Assembly (NCBI GenBank): GCA_964484185.1
Contig: CAZAEQ010000023.1
Coordinates: 9,576-73,575, forward strand
Direction of reading: 5' to 3'
Source of the DNA: F1-120-MAGs238 sp964484185
GTDB taxonomy: Bacteria > Planctomycetota > Phycisphaerae > Phycisphaerales > UBA1924
Length of the DNA: 64,000 nt
The notes beneath the pieces are model-generated. The model was not told where the DNA came from, made no database searches, and saw only the letters and a list, made by a program, of their open reading frames with translations. Position numbers and translations under genes: made by a program. Shown here piece by piece: positions 1 through 9,534 of this stretch (position 1 is its first letter; each line of letters opens with the position of its first letter).

Positions 1-2424
1 GAGGCTGCGAAGCGGGTTCCCCACCTTGTTCAACGCCAATCCAACATCGTGAAGAGCTTCCAGGTTGGAATCATCAGCGCTGGCAAGTCGATCCGCAATT
101 TCAAGAGCTTCTCTGAACTTCGCAAGCGCCAGTTCGTTGATTGCATCCGCATCTTGAGCTTCAACCGGCAGCAACTTCTTCTCAGCAGCATCAGAGACCA
201 GCTCTGCGAGGCGCATATTGGCATCGCCTACGTTGTACACAGCAATGTACTGATCGCGCTTCAGCTGACGATTCGCGGGCTGCTCGACCGTCAACCTCGC
301 GAAGTCGGCACTTGCCGCCTCGGCCAGGTCGCGGGCTGTTTCAAATGCAGTTTTCGCTCGTGCCGCAAGCACCTTCGCGTCATCGGGTTTGTCGGCCTTG
401 ATGGCCGCGGCCATCGCTGCCATTAGACTGCGACCAAGCGCCACCTGCGTCTGAGCTTTCTTGTCACGCACCACTCCAAGTGCGCGAGCCGCTTTCTCAT
501 CCGCAGGATTGAGCTTCAAACGGTCGCTCCAATAACTCTCTACTTCGCTGTAGACAGTCATCGCTTCCGCAGTCATTGCTGGCGATTTCTCTGCATCACG
601 CAATTCTGCCGCGCGAACCTTTGCCAGATCGGCGAGGTCTGTGCGTGCTGTAAGTTTCTTCTCCGCGAGTTCAAGCGCGAACTCACTGGTTCCCGCGGCG
701 GTAATCGCCTTGTTCAGATCTGCCAGCGCGTTGTCAAACTCCGCCTTTGCTTCGTCAAACTTGCGCTGACGCTGTAAACCCTGAGCAGTGTGCCGCCGGC
801 TTGCAGCCATGGCCGCGAGCAATTGTGGATCATTGGGAGCTTTTGCCAGGAGCGCTTCGCGAATCGAGCGGGCCTGGGCATAACTGGTCACGCTCGCGGC
901 GACAGTGCCGACGCGCGGAAGATACAGCCCGCCTTCGATCGCGCCAACTCGTGCCCACGCATCTGATAGCTCCTTCTGAAGCTGGGCATCTTCGGATGCT
1001 CCCGGTTCGGCCGCAAGTCGAGCCAACGAGTCCTTTGCAGTTCGTAAAACACCTTCGCGTGTTTTTGTGGCTCCGCGCAGATTCTCAAGTTTGTCCGCAA
1101 CATCGAGCATAAACGACAGTGCGAGCGTGCGCACCTCTTTGGCGTTACGTTCAGCCCGTTGGCGCTCCTGATCCGCAATCGCCTTGGCCGCGATCGTTGC
1201 TTTGTTTGCGGTCTTTTCGTTGGCATACAGAACGCTGAAAACCACTCCCGACGCGGCCAGAATTGCGACAATTGTGCCAATCGCAACGACCGCGCCTTTG
1301 TGCTTTCTCAGGTTCTTTCTAATGACATACAACCCGCTTTCGCGCTTGGCTTCGATCGGTTCGCCGGTGAGATACCGCACGATGTCCCGCCCGACATCGC
1401 CTGCCGACTGATAGCGGCGTTCCCGCTCTTTCTGCAGACATTTCAGCACGATGGTTTCAACTTCATCGTTGATCTGGCGACGCACAGTACTTGGCTTTGC
1501 CGGCTCGGCACGCATGATGTTGTCGAGCACATCGCGCATGTTCCCAAGCACTTCGTAGGGGAACTTTCCGACCGTGAGCATCTGATAGAGAATCACGCCC
1601 AGTGAATAAACATCGGTGCGAATATCAATCGTGCTGGGATTACCCAGAGCCTGTTCCGGGCTGGCCCAGTAGAGCGAACCGACAAACTGACCGGTGGCAG
1701 TCATCTGCTGGCCGCCAGTGTGCTCATCGAGGGCGAGCTTGGCGAGACCAAAGTCCAGAATGTGCGGCGTTCCCTCGGCATCAATTCGAATGTTGCCGGG
1801 CTTCAAATCGCGGTGAATGACACCCTTGAGATGCGCCGCGTTCACCGCTTCGCAAATCGTTGTGAAAAGCTTGAGCGTCTGCTCAATCGCATGCGGCCCC
1901 GACCGGATATACGAATCCAGGCTGTGCCCGGAGATGTAATCCATCACAAAGTAATATGCGCCCTGCACCTCGCCGGAGTCATGCACCTTGACGATGTTGG
2001 GGTGGCTGAGGTTCGCGAGAATGCGCACTTCGCGCTCGATGCGTGCGCGATCAGTAGCTGATGCAAACACGCCGCCGTGCATGACCTTGATAGCAACTTT
2101 TTTCTGGGTCGAGCGTTGCAGCGCCTGATAGACAACACCCTGTCCGCCGCGATGGATCTCGCGCGTGATCTCGTACCCCGGTATCGCATCTTTGGCCAGG
2201 CTCGGCGGCCTGGGTGTAAAACTAAATTTAGCGCCACCCATCTGCTTGAGTGCGCCCTCAATCAATCCGCGCTCGCGACTCGGTGGCTTGGCGCCACTTC
2301 CAAGACCGCTCCCTGGCGCGCCGCTGGGTGTGCCACTTGGCGGGATCGCCCCGCCACTTCCAGGCGCGCTGCCATCGCCACTAGCGGGCAAAGGACTCGG
2401 ATTGTCGGGGGTCTCATCTGCCAC
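1..2424 (-). CDS. Receptor-like Ser/Thr protein kinase (3' end outside window)
   Basis: Predicted membrane-anchored serine/threonine kinase that would phosphorylate proteins on the cytoplasmic side. The frame is open from a GTG at 2424 to base 1 (808 codons) and continues outside. Seen in order: a Gly/Pro/Ser-rich leader (residues 1-60), glycine loop RGGQGVVY (~92-99), Lys113 in VAIKV, catalytic HRDLKPGN (204-211), DFG (224-226), SPEQA, one transmembrane segment (~378-400), then a long Ala/Lys-rich helical region of the type that carries TPR-like repeats in planctomycete kinases. The GTG is preferred because an in-frame TAG lies four codons upstream and GGAG sits five bases before it. It lies 72 bases behind the ECF sigma gene, so the two are probably one transcript. 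Its substrates are unknown. Confidence 0.93.
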   Translation of the reverse strand, partial: MADETPDNPSPLPASGDGSAPGSGGAIPPSGTPSGAPGSGLGSGAKPPSRERGLIEGALKQMGGAKFSFTPRPPSLAKDAIPGYEITREIHRGGQGVVYQALQRSTQKKVAIKVMHGGVFASATDRARIEREVRILANLSHPNIVKVHDSGEVQGAYYFVMDYISGHSLDSYIRSGPHAIEQTLKLFTTICEAVNAAHLKGVIHRDLKPGNIRIDAEGTPHILDFGLAKLALDEHTGGQQMTATGQFVGSLYWASPEQALGNPSTIDIRTDVYSLGVILYQMLTVGKFPYEVLGNMRDVLDNIMRAEPAKPSTVRRQINDEVETIVLKCLQKERERRYQSAGDVGRDIVRYLTGEPIEAKRESGLYVIRKNLRKHKGAVVAIGTIVAILAASGVVFSVLYANEKTANKATIAAKAIADQERQRAERNAKEVRTLALSFMLDVADKLENLRGATKTREGVLRTAKDSLARLAAEPGASEDAQLQKELSDAWARVGAIEGGLYLPRVGTVAASVTSYAQARSIREALLAKAPNDPQLLAAMAASRRHTAQGLQRQRKFDEAKAEFDNALADLNKAITAAGTSEFALELAEKKLTARTDLADLAKVRAAELRDAEKSPAMTAEAMTVYSEVESYWSDRLKLNPADEKAARALGVVRDKKAQTQVALGRSLMAAMAAAIKADKPDDAKVLAARAKTAFETARDLAEAASADFARLTVEQPANRQLKRDQYIAVYNVGDANMRLAELVSDAAEKKLLPVEAQDADAINELALAKFREALEIADRLASADDSNLEALHDVGLALNKVGNPLRSL

Positions 2425-2496
2425 GGTTGCTCCAACCTACTAAACGCAAAAACAGCGCAAAACTCACGCGCACTCGGTCCTTGCCGCACGAATGCC

Positions 2497-3126
2497 TTAC
2501 TTGACTGAGAAATACCGAGATTCGCGGCCCAGAAGGTCTTTCAACTGCTCATGTGCCCTCGCCCGCAACATATAGATCGCACCCTGAGAGCGACCAAGTT
2601 CGGCTGAAATCTCCTCGATCGACTTCCCTTCAAGGTCATAAAGCTTCACCACGCGGCAGTAAACCTCAGGCAGCTGCTCCACCAGTTTCAGCAAATAACT
2701 CCCAGCTTCGCCTTTGGCTGCATTCACGCTCGGAGTCGTAAACGTCACGCCCAGCATCGTGACCAGCGAAGTTGCCGAGTCGCTCGCACTTGCACGACGT
2801 GTTACCCGCTTTGATGGATCGGGCCGTTTCGCGGCCTCCAGCGCTCGAACGCCATCAATGAGATTGTTCTCAGCAAGCCGCGAAATCCACGACACAAAGT
2901 CTTTTGCAGAGCCCGAAGTGAACTTGTCAAACCGCGTCACAGCCTCGAGGTATGTCGTCTGCATGACATCATCCTCATCAAGAATCGCCCGCCACTGCGG
3001 CGAAACCTTGTGCGCAATCCGCCGTCGCACTTCCTGGCCGACATCATCCAGGAGTTCAACCAATGCGGGCAAATCTCCGGCGCGAGCACGAACGAGCAGT
3101 GCTTCATGTTCCGGCGTAGTGTCCAT
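2497..3126 (-). CDS. ECF RNA polymerase sigma factor
   Basis: Extracytoplasmic-function type sigma factor of 209 residues that would redirect RNA polymerase to a small regulon. Seen: a sigma region 2 segment with DEDDVMQTTYLEAVTRF (~50-66), where family members bind core polymerase and the -10 element, and a region 4 helix-turn-helix with KSIEEISAELGRSQGAIY near the C-terminus. No anti-sigma gene is adjacent. Instead a receptor-like kinase gene follows 72 bases downstream on the same strand, which is the common planctomycete sigma/kinase arrangement and suggests control by phosphorylation (inference). The next gene, on the other strand, is divergent, so the 130-base space above 3126 should hold its promoter. 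The family assignment is firm but the target genes are unknown. Confidence 0.93.
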   Translation of the reverse strand: MDTTPEHEALLVRARAGDLPALVELLDDVGQEVRRRIAHKVSPQWRAILDEDDVMQTTYLEAVTRFDKFTSGSAKDFVSWISRLAENNLIDGVRALEAAKRPDPSKRVTRRASASDSATSLVTMLGVTFTTPSVNAAKGEAGSYLLKLVEQLPEVYCRVVKLYDLEGKSIEEISAELGRSQGAIYMLRARAHEQLKDLLGRESRYFSVK

Positions 3127-3257
3127 ACCTAATGATATCCGATTCCTAAGACTGTTGCAGGCCCATCAAGGAACCACGCTGAAACGAGCGCGACTTTGGC
3201 CCGAATCCGATTGCTCCCGATCCGATCCAATGGAGTTGCAAGTTCCTACCGTTGGCC

Positions 3258-4442
3258 ATGAACTGGTACTCCCCCGCTCAAGAACTCATGGCCGAACGTC
3301 GTATTGATGGCTGGCTCATCTACGACTTTCGCAACAACAACCCGGTCCTGGCCCAGCTTTTAGGCGGCAAACAACGCGGACTCTCGCGACGTGTCTGCCT
3401 CTACATTCCGCGAGTTGGCAAGCCGACCCTGCTGACCAGTTTCATCGATTCGAACATGTTCGGAGATGTGACCGGCTGCGATCACAAGGTGTATATCACC
3501 TGGCAGGAGTTCTTTGCGAATCTGAAGGCGATGGTCGGGGCTGGGCCGCGGATTGCGATGGAATATGTGCCCGGCGCGCTGCTTCCAGTCATGCAGTTGG
3601 TCGATGCGGGCACCATCGAACTGGTGCGTTCTTTCGGTTTGGAAGTTGTTTCAAGCGCTGACCTGGTGCAAATGTGCATTGCGCGCTGGAGTCCCGAGGC
3701 TCGTGCAGTCCATGCCCAGTCAGCGAAGTTAGTCCATCAGGCCAAGGACGATGCGTTTGATTTGATTCGAACTGCACATCGTGCGGGCAAAGAGATCAAC
3801 GAATACCAAGTGCAGCAGTTCATCGTTGATCGATTCAATCAGCACGGATTGCAGTACCCAGACCCACCGATCGTCGGTGTCAACGCCCACGGTGGTGATC
3901 CACACTTTGAAGTCTCCGCCAAAAACCCTTCGCCAATCAAGCCGGGAGACTGGGTACTCATTGACCTCTGGGCTCGTATTCCAGGCGACCACAACATTTA
4001 TTCAGACATCACTTGGACCGGGTTCTGCGGCAAAGAAGTCCCCGCGCGCCACAACGAAGTTTTCCGCGCAGTCCTCGCAGGCCGCGATGCGGCGATTGAT
4101 TTCTGCAAAGCAGCGTGGGCTCGCAAAGAGACCATTCAGGGCTGGCAGATTGATCAGGCATGTATCGATGCAATCAATGCGCGCAACCTGGGACAGTTCA
4201 TTCGCCACCGCACCGGCCATTCGCTCTCGCCTGGGTCGCGCGTGCACGGAATCGGCGTGAACATCGATAACCTCGAAACACACGACACACGCACTGTGCT
4301 TCCCGGAGTTGGGTTTACTATCGAGCCGGGCTTGTATTTGCCAGAGTTTGGCGTTCGAAGTGAGATCAATATGTGGATCAATCCGCAGACCGGCCCAGAA
4401 CTGACCAGCGAAATTCAACGTGATCCGATCCTGATCGCCTGA
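3258..4442 (+). CDS. M24 family metallopeptidase (Xaa-Pro aminopeptidase-like)
   Basis: Probable cytoplasmic di-metal peptidase of the M24 (aminopeptidase P/creatinase) family, which releases N-terminal residues preceding proline. The protein has 394 residues, with an N-terminal creatinase-type domain (~1-150) and a C-terminal pita-bread catalytic domain. All five expected metal ligands are visible: Asp236 (LIDLWAR), Asp250 (YSDITW), His321 (RTGHSLS), Glu356 (FTIEPGLY) and Glu369 (VRSEINMW). There is no signal peptide. The start is uncertain: a TTG at 3252 is two codons upstream of this ATG, and neither has a clear ribosome binding site. It stands alone on this strand, divergent from the ECF sigma gene. 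Substrate preference cannot be told from sequence; prolidase is the alternative. Confidence 0.9.
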   Translation: MNWYSPAQELMAERRIDGWLIYDFRNNNPVLAQLLGGKQRGLSRRVCLYIPRVGKPTLLTSFIDSNMFGDVTGCDHKVYITWQEFFANLKAMVGAGPRIAMEYVPGALLPVMQLVDAGTIELVRSFGLEVVSSADLVQMCIARWSPEARAVHAQSAKLVHQAKDDAFDLIRTAHRAGKEINEYQVQQFIVDRFNQHGLQYPDPPIVGVNAHGGDPHFEVSAKNPSPIKPGDWVLIDLWARIPGDHNIYSDITWTGFCGKEVPARHNEVFRAVLAGRDAAIDFCKAAWARKETIQGWQIDQACIDAINARNLGQFIRHRTGHSLSPGSRVHGIGVNIDNLETHDTRTVLPGVGFTIEPGLYLPEFGVRSEINMWINPQTGPELTSEIQRDPILIA

Positions 4443-4623
4443 TAACTGTTTTTTGTGCTAAAAAACGCGGTTTTGCTTTCAAATTATCCGACTTGATCCG
4501 CACAAAACCCCGTCATAGTATCTGTTCGCAACTTGATTGGTGCAAGAGTTATCTTGCCCGGTTGCGTTCAAGGAATCGCGCATCACAGCGCAGACTCCCA
4601 TCAAACCGCACGGAGGTTTTAGT

Positions 4624-5349
4624 ATGAAGCTCGCACTTTCAATCGTCGCCATCGCTGGTCTCGCCGCTGTCTCAATCGCTGAGCCCCCCAAGGACACTCC
4701 GAAAACCGCACCCACTACAACAAAGACAACCGCAACTCAGCCCGCCACCACCACAACAACCACCACGCCAACTCCAGAAGACATGTGGGCGGAGATGGCC
4801 AAAACTGGTCCAGAGCACAAAGAACTTGGCAAGCTCATCGGCGAATGGGACATGAGCATCAAGTCCACTGATCACACCGATCCAACCAAGATGTCAACTT
4901 CCAATGGAACCGAAAAAGTTGAATGGCTCATCGAGGGTCGCTTCACCAAGTCCACCACTGTCGCAGACTTTGGCGGCATGCCTTTCACTGGATTTGGCAT
5001 CAACGGCTATAACACCATCACCAAGAAGTTCGAGACCACCTGGGTCGACAGCATGGGCACGGGCCAGATGTTGTACACCGGAACCACAGACGCCAGCCAC
5101 ACTCTCACCATGACCTGTCAGTACGACGATCCGATGACAAAGAGCAAGAAGACCAGCAAGTTTGTCGCTGCGTGGACTGATGCCAACACTCGCACATTTA
5201 AGATGTACGAAGTTGATGGCAGCAGCGAAACCCTTCTGATGGATGCCACATACACCCGCAAGGGCACTACCACGGGCGCTGCCAAGTCGCTGACTGACAC
5301 CGCTAAGACAACGATCGACACTGTCAAGAAGGCGCTGCCTACCAAGTAA
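4624..5349 (+). CDS. Secreted DUF1579 family protein
   Basis: Exported protein of unknown function, 241 residues. Residues 1-19 form a signal peptide (MKLALSIVAIAGLAAVSIA), followed by a Thr/Pro-rich linker (~20-55) that looks like a flexible spacer. The rest, starting at the LGKLIGEWDMSIK segment, matches the DUF1579 pattern: a lipocalin-like beta barrel with conserved GEW near its start and the W/F-rich strands EWLIEGRF and FETTWVDSMGTG. The ATG at 4624 has a good ribosome binding site (GGAGG seven bases upstream) and is chosen over an upstream in-frame start. The 181 bases before it hold no gene. A strong hairpin terminator follows directly. No enzymatic residues are recognisable; family members are usually left as hypothetical. 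Confidence 0.85.
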   Translation: MKLALSIVAIAGLAAVSIAEPPKDTPKTAPTTTKTTATQPATTTTTTTPTPEDMWAEMAKTGPEHKELGKLIGEWDMSIKSTDHTDPTKMSTSNGTEKVEWLIEGRFTKSTTVADFGGMPFTGFGINGYNTITKKFETTWVDSMGTGQMLYTGTTDASHTLTMTCQYDDPMTKSKKTSKFVAAWTDANTRTFKMYEVDGSSETLLMDATYTRKGTTTGAAKSLTDTAKTTIDTVKKALPTK

Positions 5350-5370
5350 TTTATTAGTGTTTACAAAATA

Positions 5371-5406
5371 AGAGGGAGCCGACATCGGCTCCCTCTTTCT
5401 TTTTGT
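5371..5406. terminator. Bidirectional Rho-independent terminator
   Basis: A perfect 12-base inverted repeat (AGAGGGAGCCGA / TCGGCTCCCTCT, 5371-5382 and 5385-5396) is followed by TTCTTTTT on the plus strand and preceded by an A-rich run that gives a T-run on the minus strand. It sits 22 bases after the DUF1579 stop and 13 bases before the stop of the converging cyclophilin gene, so it can serve both. Confidence 0.85.
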
Positions 5407-5418
5407 AGTTGGTTTCGT

Positions 5419-7764
5419 TCAGGTGCCGCTGTCGCGGAATCGCGGATCCATCAGATTCCACAGCACGCCAGAGGCGCTCGCCGTAGCCGCAACCCACATT
5501 CCAGTCTGTGTATCGCGTCTGGAATATTCGGCAATTCCTGCAATCGAGCCTGATCCGGATGCCCCGATGACCGAGATCGAATAGGTCCGGAACTCCGTTC
5601 CACTATTGATCTTCGCCATCACCGCACCGATCTCGTGGGTATTGAACGTCGCAAATCCAAGTGCCGCGGGCGACAGGGGCGACGAATCAATCGTCACACC
5701 GTCGCTGAAGTGATATCGCAGACTCACGCTGAATGGCCCGTCATTCGCCCCGGAAACAAACGGGTTGTAGACCCGAATTGATTCAATCAGGCTTGAACCT
5801 GCACGCGATGGATCACTCAATCCAGCCAGAGCAATGAACGCCGTGTCGCCGACAACGCTGGTCGCCATGGCGCTCGCGCCATCAGTGACAACCGCGCCGG
5901 GCTGGTATCTTGCGGTCGTGTCAATCGAGGTGTACTGCACATGCATCGCAATCGGGCTGGTCCAGCGAGCAGCAATGTGTTCGCCCGCAGTGATGCCAAG
6001 TGAGGCAACATCGATATCAGTGCGGATACCAGCACCAACGTTGTAACCGTTGGTCACAACTGATCCATCGCTGCGAGTGAAGTTGAATGTAATGACGCCG
6101 CTGACGTTCGTGGGATTCAATACGCTGAGGAACGACACAATACTGCCGCTGGGCACAAGCACGTCCGCGGCGACGCCGTCACCAGCGCCGTAGTTTGGCG
6201 AACCAGTAACGTTCCACCCCGGAGTAGCTCCGGCAACTTGTGGTCCTGTTGTCGCGACATCAAAGTCAGACAAGCTCGCGGTAATCGGGACTGTGCTGGT
6301 GATCACTGCGCTGTACAGGCCTTCAACCAGGCCAAGGCCGTGAACTTCCAGCCCGCCGCGGCGATAGGCATTCAGGTCGACATTGAACGGTGTTCCGAAC
6401 GCGCCGGATGCGTCATAGAACTGAACGCTCACGGTCCCGGGCGACGATGACAGGCTGACCCAGGAAAGGAACTCACGCGAATTTTCATTGCGTTCAATGC
6501 GCGGGAACGTCCACTGCATGTACGGAGCCTGCGCTCCCACAGAAAAACCATGAAGTGCCGACGCAAAGCCGGCCTCAGAAGTATCTACTCCAAAGTCATG
6601 GCGATTGAACGCGGCCTCTACACCGCGTGGTGCGCTCACCGTCGCAGCAATGCTCGACTGCACAACCAGCGAATATGGCACGCCTTGGCGAACCAGATTC
6701 AAATTCCCGTTGTTGAAATCAGAAATGGGAATGTTCAAACTCGCATTGGCATTGAGCACGCCCGAAGAAATAATCTGTTCGCGTGCGCCATCTTCGTATC
6801 GCGCCAAAACTTGATACCACGCGATGCCGTCGTTGCGGTTAACCAGGCCAAGTGTTTCGATGCTCGATGCGGTACGCTGGCCATCGCTGAACGCGACCTG
6901 ATATTGCAGATAGCCGTTACCACCTGCGGTCTTTACAACCTCGGCGTTCACGATATAGATCAGGTTGCTCGCACCCAGATCAGAAGCTCTGGTGAGGAAT
7001 TGAACCGGAACTTCGCTCATTGAACTGCGGCTGTCAATTCCGCCCAATGGTGGCGCGAAGAACTCCGCATTGGTCAGGTTGTACCGGGTCAGCGCATGAA
7101 TCGCAGTAACAACATCCCAACCCTGAATCACGCGACCGAACACCGCATAGCCATCGCTATTTGCGCCCGGGTCCAGGAACGCATTCGTTGTCATGTTGAA
7201 GAAGAACTGACCGGTTGCGGAATTGCGCGAATTCGTACGCGCCATCGCGATCGTGCGCTCAACATTCGTTCGACCGGTGTTCTCAAGAATGATCGGATTG
7301 TCGTTGGTAATCTGCGCGAGTCGATAGACGCCATCGCCATCAGCATCGACGCTGAACCCGCCGCCCTGGACCGCAAACGGGCCGCCACTCGGACGCGCCT
7401 GTCCCGGTGCAACGTTCGTTCCCTGCGGCTCCTGCTGCGCTGAACGATGGAAGAACGTCTCATCGTACTTTCCACCATTGACATAATTCAGGAAGTTCGC
7501 AGTCGTAATCGGTGCCTGAGTGCTGAACAACTCAATATCAACATCACCAAGCGAAGTCTCAAACCGCACCACTGCGTTGTTCGGATTCTCAAGCATCGCC
7601 AAGGTCGGAAGCGCAGTATTTGCAAAGAGCTGTCTGCTCTCAAGGATGCCAAAAAAGTCCGGATTGCCAGTCGCCACTTTGCCAGCCCGACGCTCCTTGA
7701 CGCCCGTGGCTGACAACCTCGACCATGCACCCTGCAATGACTTCAAAATAGTCCTGTCCGACAT
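5419..7764 (-). CDS. Large cell-surface protein with N-terminal cyclophilin domain
   Basis: Probable exported peptidyl-prolyl cis-trans isomerase fused to a long beta-rich region, 781 residues. Residues ~63-245 are a cyclophilin domain (VVRFETSLGDVDIELF, then FHR, QGGGF, IAMARTNSRNSATGQFFFN and YAVFGRVIQGWDVV). The remaining ~530 residues are repetitive beta-type sequence with several VQF/ASLSDF strands and no recognised catalytic motif. The N-terminus has no classical signal peptide, but LESRQLF at 41-47 resembles the LEPR-x-LL motif of planctomycete surface proteins. The start is placed at the ATG at 7764 because GGAG lies nine bases upstream; three other in-frame ATGs lie up to 7803. Partners are unknown. 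It faces the DUF1579 gene tail to tail across a shared terminator. Confidence 0.85.
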   Translation of the reverse strand: MSDRTILKSLQGAWSRLSATGVKERRAGKVATGNPDFFGILESRQLFANTALPTLAMLENPNNAVVRFETSLGDVDIELFSTQAPITTANFLNYVNGGKYDETFFHRSAQQEPQGTNVAPGQARPSGGPFAVQGGGFSVDADGDGVYRLAQITNDNPIILENTGRTNVERTIAMARTNSRNSATGQFFFNMTTNAFLDPGANSDGYAVFGRVIQGWDVVTAIHALTRYNLTNAEFFAPPLGGIDSRSSMSEVPVQFLTRASDLGASNLIYIVNAEVVKTAGGNGYLQYQVAFSDGQRTASSIETLGLVNRNDGIAWYQVLARYEDGAREQIISSGVLNANASLNIPISDFNNGNLNLVRQGVPYSLVVQSSIAATVSAPRGVEAAFNRHDFGVDTSEAGFASALHGFSVGAQAPYMQWTFPRIERNENSREFLSWVSLSSSPGTVSVQFYDASGAFGTPFNVDLNAYRRGGLEVHGLGLVEGLYSAVITSTVPITASLSDFDVATTGPQVAGATPGWNVTGSPNYGAGDGVAADVLVPSGSIVSFLSVLNPTNVSGVITFNFTRSDGSVVTNGYNVGAGIRTDIDVASLGITAGEHIAARWTSPIAMHVQYTSIDTTARYQPGAVVTDGASAMATSVVGDTAFIALAGLSDPSRAGSSLIESIRVYNPFVSGANDGPFSVSLRYHFSDGVTIDSSPLSPAALGFATFNTHEIGAVMAKINSGTEFRTYSISVIGASGSGSIAGIAEYSRRDTQTGMWVAATASASGVLWNLMDPRFRDSGT

Positions 7765-7980
7765 GCTCATAAGCTCCATAGTTGGGCACAAGATGCACAG
7801 CATCTTCTATTCGTACACAACGCTGCTTCGGTTCGGCCCTCTTCGTCCTGCCACAGTTCCTTCGCGGCGGACTTACACGGCACTTTCTGTGCCCGGGCTA
7901 CTCCAGTAGCATACCCGACTGCTACCGGTTCAGCAAGGCGAATATTTACTCATTCAGAGCCACTATTCCAAACATACACC

Positions 7981-9255
7981 TTACTCATAGCGTCCGACGA
8001 GCAACGTAACGTTGTGCCCGCCAAAGCCAAAAGTGTTATTCATCGCATACCGAATCCGCCGCTCGCGGGCCGAATTAGCGACAAAATCTATATCGAACTC
8101 AGGCTCAGGATTCTGGAGGTTAATCGTCGGAGCAATGATGCCATCGCGAACCGCGTGAATGCAGGCGATCAATTCAACCGCGCCCGATGCACCCAGGCAG
8201 TGCCCATGCATGCTCTTGGTGGAACTCATCATCAATCGACCACCAGCACTCTTGCGAGCCAGGTCGCCAAACACACTGGTTACAGCCTGTACTTCCGCCT
8301 TATCACCCAGCGGCGTGCTCGTTCCATGTGCGTTGATGTATTCGATATCGCTGGTATTCAACCCCGAACCCTTGAGTGCGATTCGCATCGACCGCGCCGC
8401 ACCCGACCCTTCAGGGTCTGGAGCGGTAATGTGGTTGCCGTCAGTCGAAATCCCGCCACCCAACATCTCTGCGTAAATTGTCGCCCCGCGCTTCAACGCA
8501 TGCTCTTCTGTTTCCAGGATGAACATCGCCGCGCCTTCTGCCAGGACAAATCCATCGCGATCTTTGTCAAACGGGCGGCTCGCCTGTTGCGGGGCATCAT
8601 TTCTGGTGGATAGCGCCCTCATCGTCATGAATGCGCCGATGCACAGCGGCGTGACCGCAGCTTCTGCGCCCCCCACCACCATGACATCCGCCTCGCCACG
8701 ACGCATCGTGTGAATCGCATCCACAATCGCATGACCGCTCGAGGCACATGCGGTCGCGTGTGTACTCGATGGTCCACGCAGCGCGAATCGAATCGAAATA
8801 TTGCCCGCAGTCGCATTTGCCATCAACCGCGGCACCGTAAACGGGCTCAATCGGTCTGGGCCGCGATCCAAAAGTGTCATCATCCCCTCTTCGATCGTGC
8901 GAATCCCGCCGATCCCTGAGCCAATGATGATGCCGCAACGAGTTGGATCTTCTTTAGAAAAATCAATTCCAGAGTGATTCACCGCTTCGGCCGCGGCTTC
9001 CATTCCCAGCACCGTCACACGATCAAGCCGCTTTGCTTCGCGATGCTCGACCATTGATGGCGTCCAGTTTTTGACCTGGCCGCCAAATCGAACAGTGTAT
9101 TTTTCAGCAAATGGGATGAATTCTGCGCCTTCGATCGCTGAGATACCACTGCGACCAGAGCGCATACCTTCCCACGTTGCCGCAGCGTTGTGACCGAGAT
9201 TGGTCACTGCGCCAAGGCCGGTGAGTACCACACGGGTTGAGCGAGCACTAGACAT
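7981..9255 (-). CDS. fabF: Beta-ketoacyl-ACP synthase II
   Basis: Cytoplasmic condensing enzyme of type II fatty-acid synthesis, which extends acyl-ACP by two carbons using malonyl-ACP. The protein has 424 residues, the usual length. The thiolase-fold triad is complete: Cys170 (TACASSGHA), His310 (INAHGTSTPLGDKAE) and His350 (STKSMHGHCLGASGA). The N-terminal VVLTGLGAVTNLG and the C-terminal NNTFGFGGHN are the standard family ends. The acyl carrier protein gene lies 30 bases upstream on the same strand, giving the classic acpP-fabF operon. FabB would be the alternative, but the length, sequence style and the acpP context favour FabF. Confidence 0.96.
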   Translation of the reverse strand: MSSARSTRVVLTGLGAVTNLGHNAAATWEGMRSGRSGISAIEGAEFIPFAEKYTVRFGGQVKNWTPSMVEHREAKRLDRVTVLGMEAAAEAVNHSGIDFSKEDPTRCGIIIGSGIGGIRTIEEGMMTLLDRGPDRLSPFTVPRLMANATAGNISIRFALRGPSSTHATACASSGHAIVDAIHTMRRGEADVMVVGGAEAAVTPLCIGAFMTMRALSTRNDAPQQASRPFDKDRDGFVLAEGAAMFILETEEHALKRGATIYAEMLGGGISTDGNHITAPDPEGSGAARSMRIALKGSGLNTSDIEYINAHGTSTPLGDKAEVQAVTSVFGDLARKSAGGRLMMSSTKSMHGHCLGASGAVELIACIHAVRDGIIAPTINLQNPEPEFDIDFVANSARERRIRYAMNNTFGFGGHNVTLLVGRYE

Positions 9256-9285
9256 GCTGTAATTCCAGGCTCATGCTGGCGGACT

Positions 9286-9534
9286 TCACTCGCCGCCGCG
9301 GTTGGCCATGATAAAGGTAATTGCATCGCCAACAGATTTGATCTTTTCTGCCTGATCATCAGGAATCGAAGTCTCGAACTCGTCTTCAAATTCCATGACC
9401 AGTTCGACCTGATCAAGTGAATCCGCGTTCAGATCCTCTACGAAGCGAGTGCCGCGGCTGATCTTGGTCTTATCCGTGCCCATCTGCTCGGCCACGATTT
9501 CGATCACTTTCGCTTCAATCTGTTGCTCTGTCAC
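9286..9534 (-). CDS. acpP: Acyl carrier protein
   Basis: Carrier of growing acyl chains in fatty-acid synthesis, 82 residues from a GTG start. Ser39 in the LNADSLDQVELVMEFED motif is the site of 4'-phosphopantetheine attachment. The acidic helix II that docks with synthases is present. The GTG at 9534 is chosen because GGGAGG lies six bases upstream and the resulting length is that of normal ACPs; a longer in-frame start at 9570 would add a non-conserved stretch. fabF follows after 30 bases, so the two are co-transcribed from a promoter above 9534. Confidence 0.96.
   Translation of the reverse strand: MTEQQIEAKVIEIVAEQMGTDKTKISRGTRFVEDLNADSLDQVELVMEFEDEFETSIPDDQAEKIKSVGDAITFIMANRGGE

Noticed and set aside
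2165..2443. 92-codon plus-strand ORF rich in Pro, Leu and Gly
   Set aside because: It is the shadow of the Gly/Pro/Ser-rich leader of the kinase gene on the other strand.
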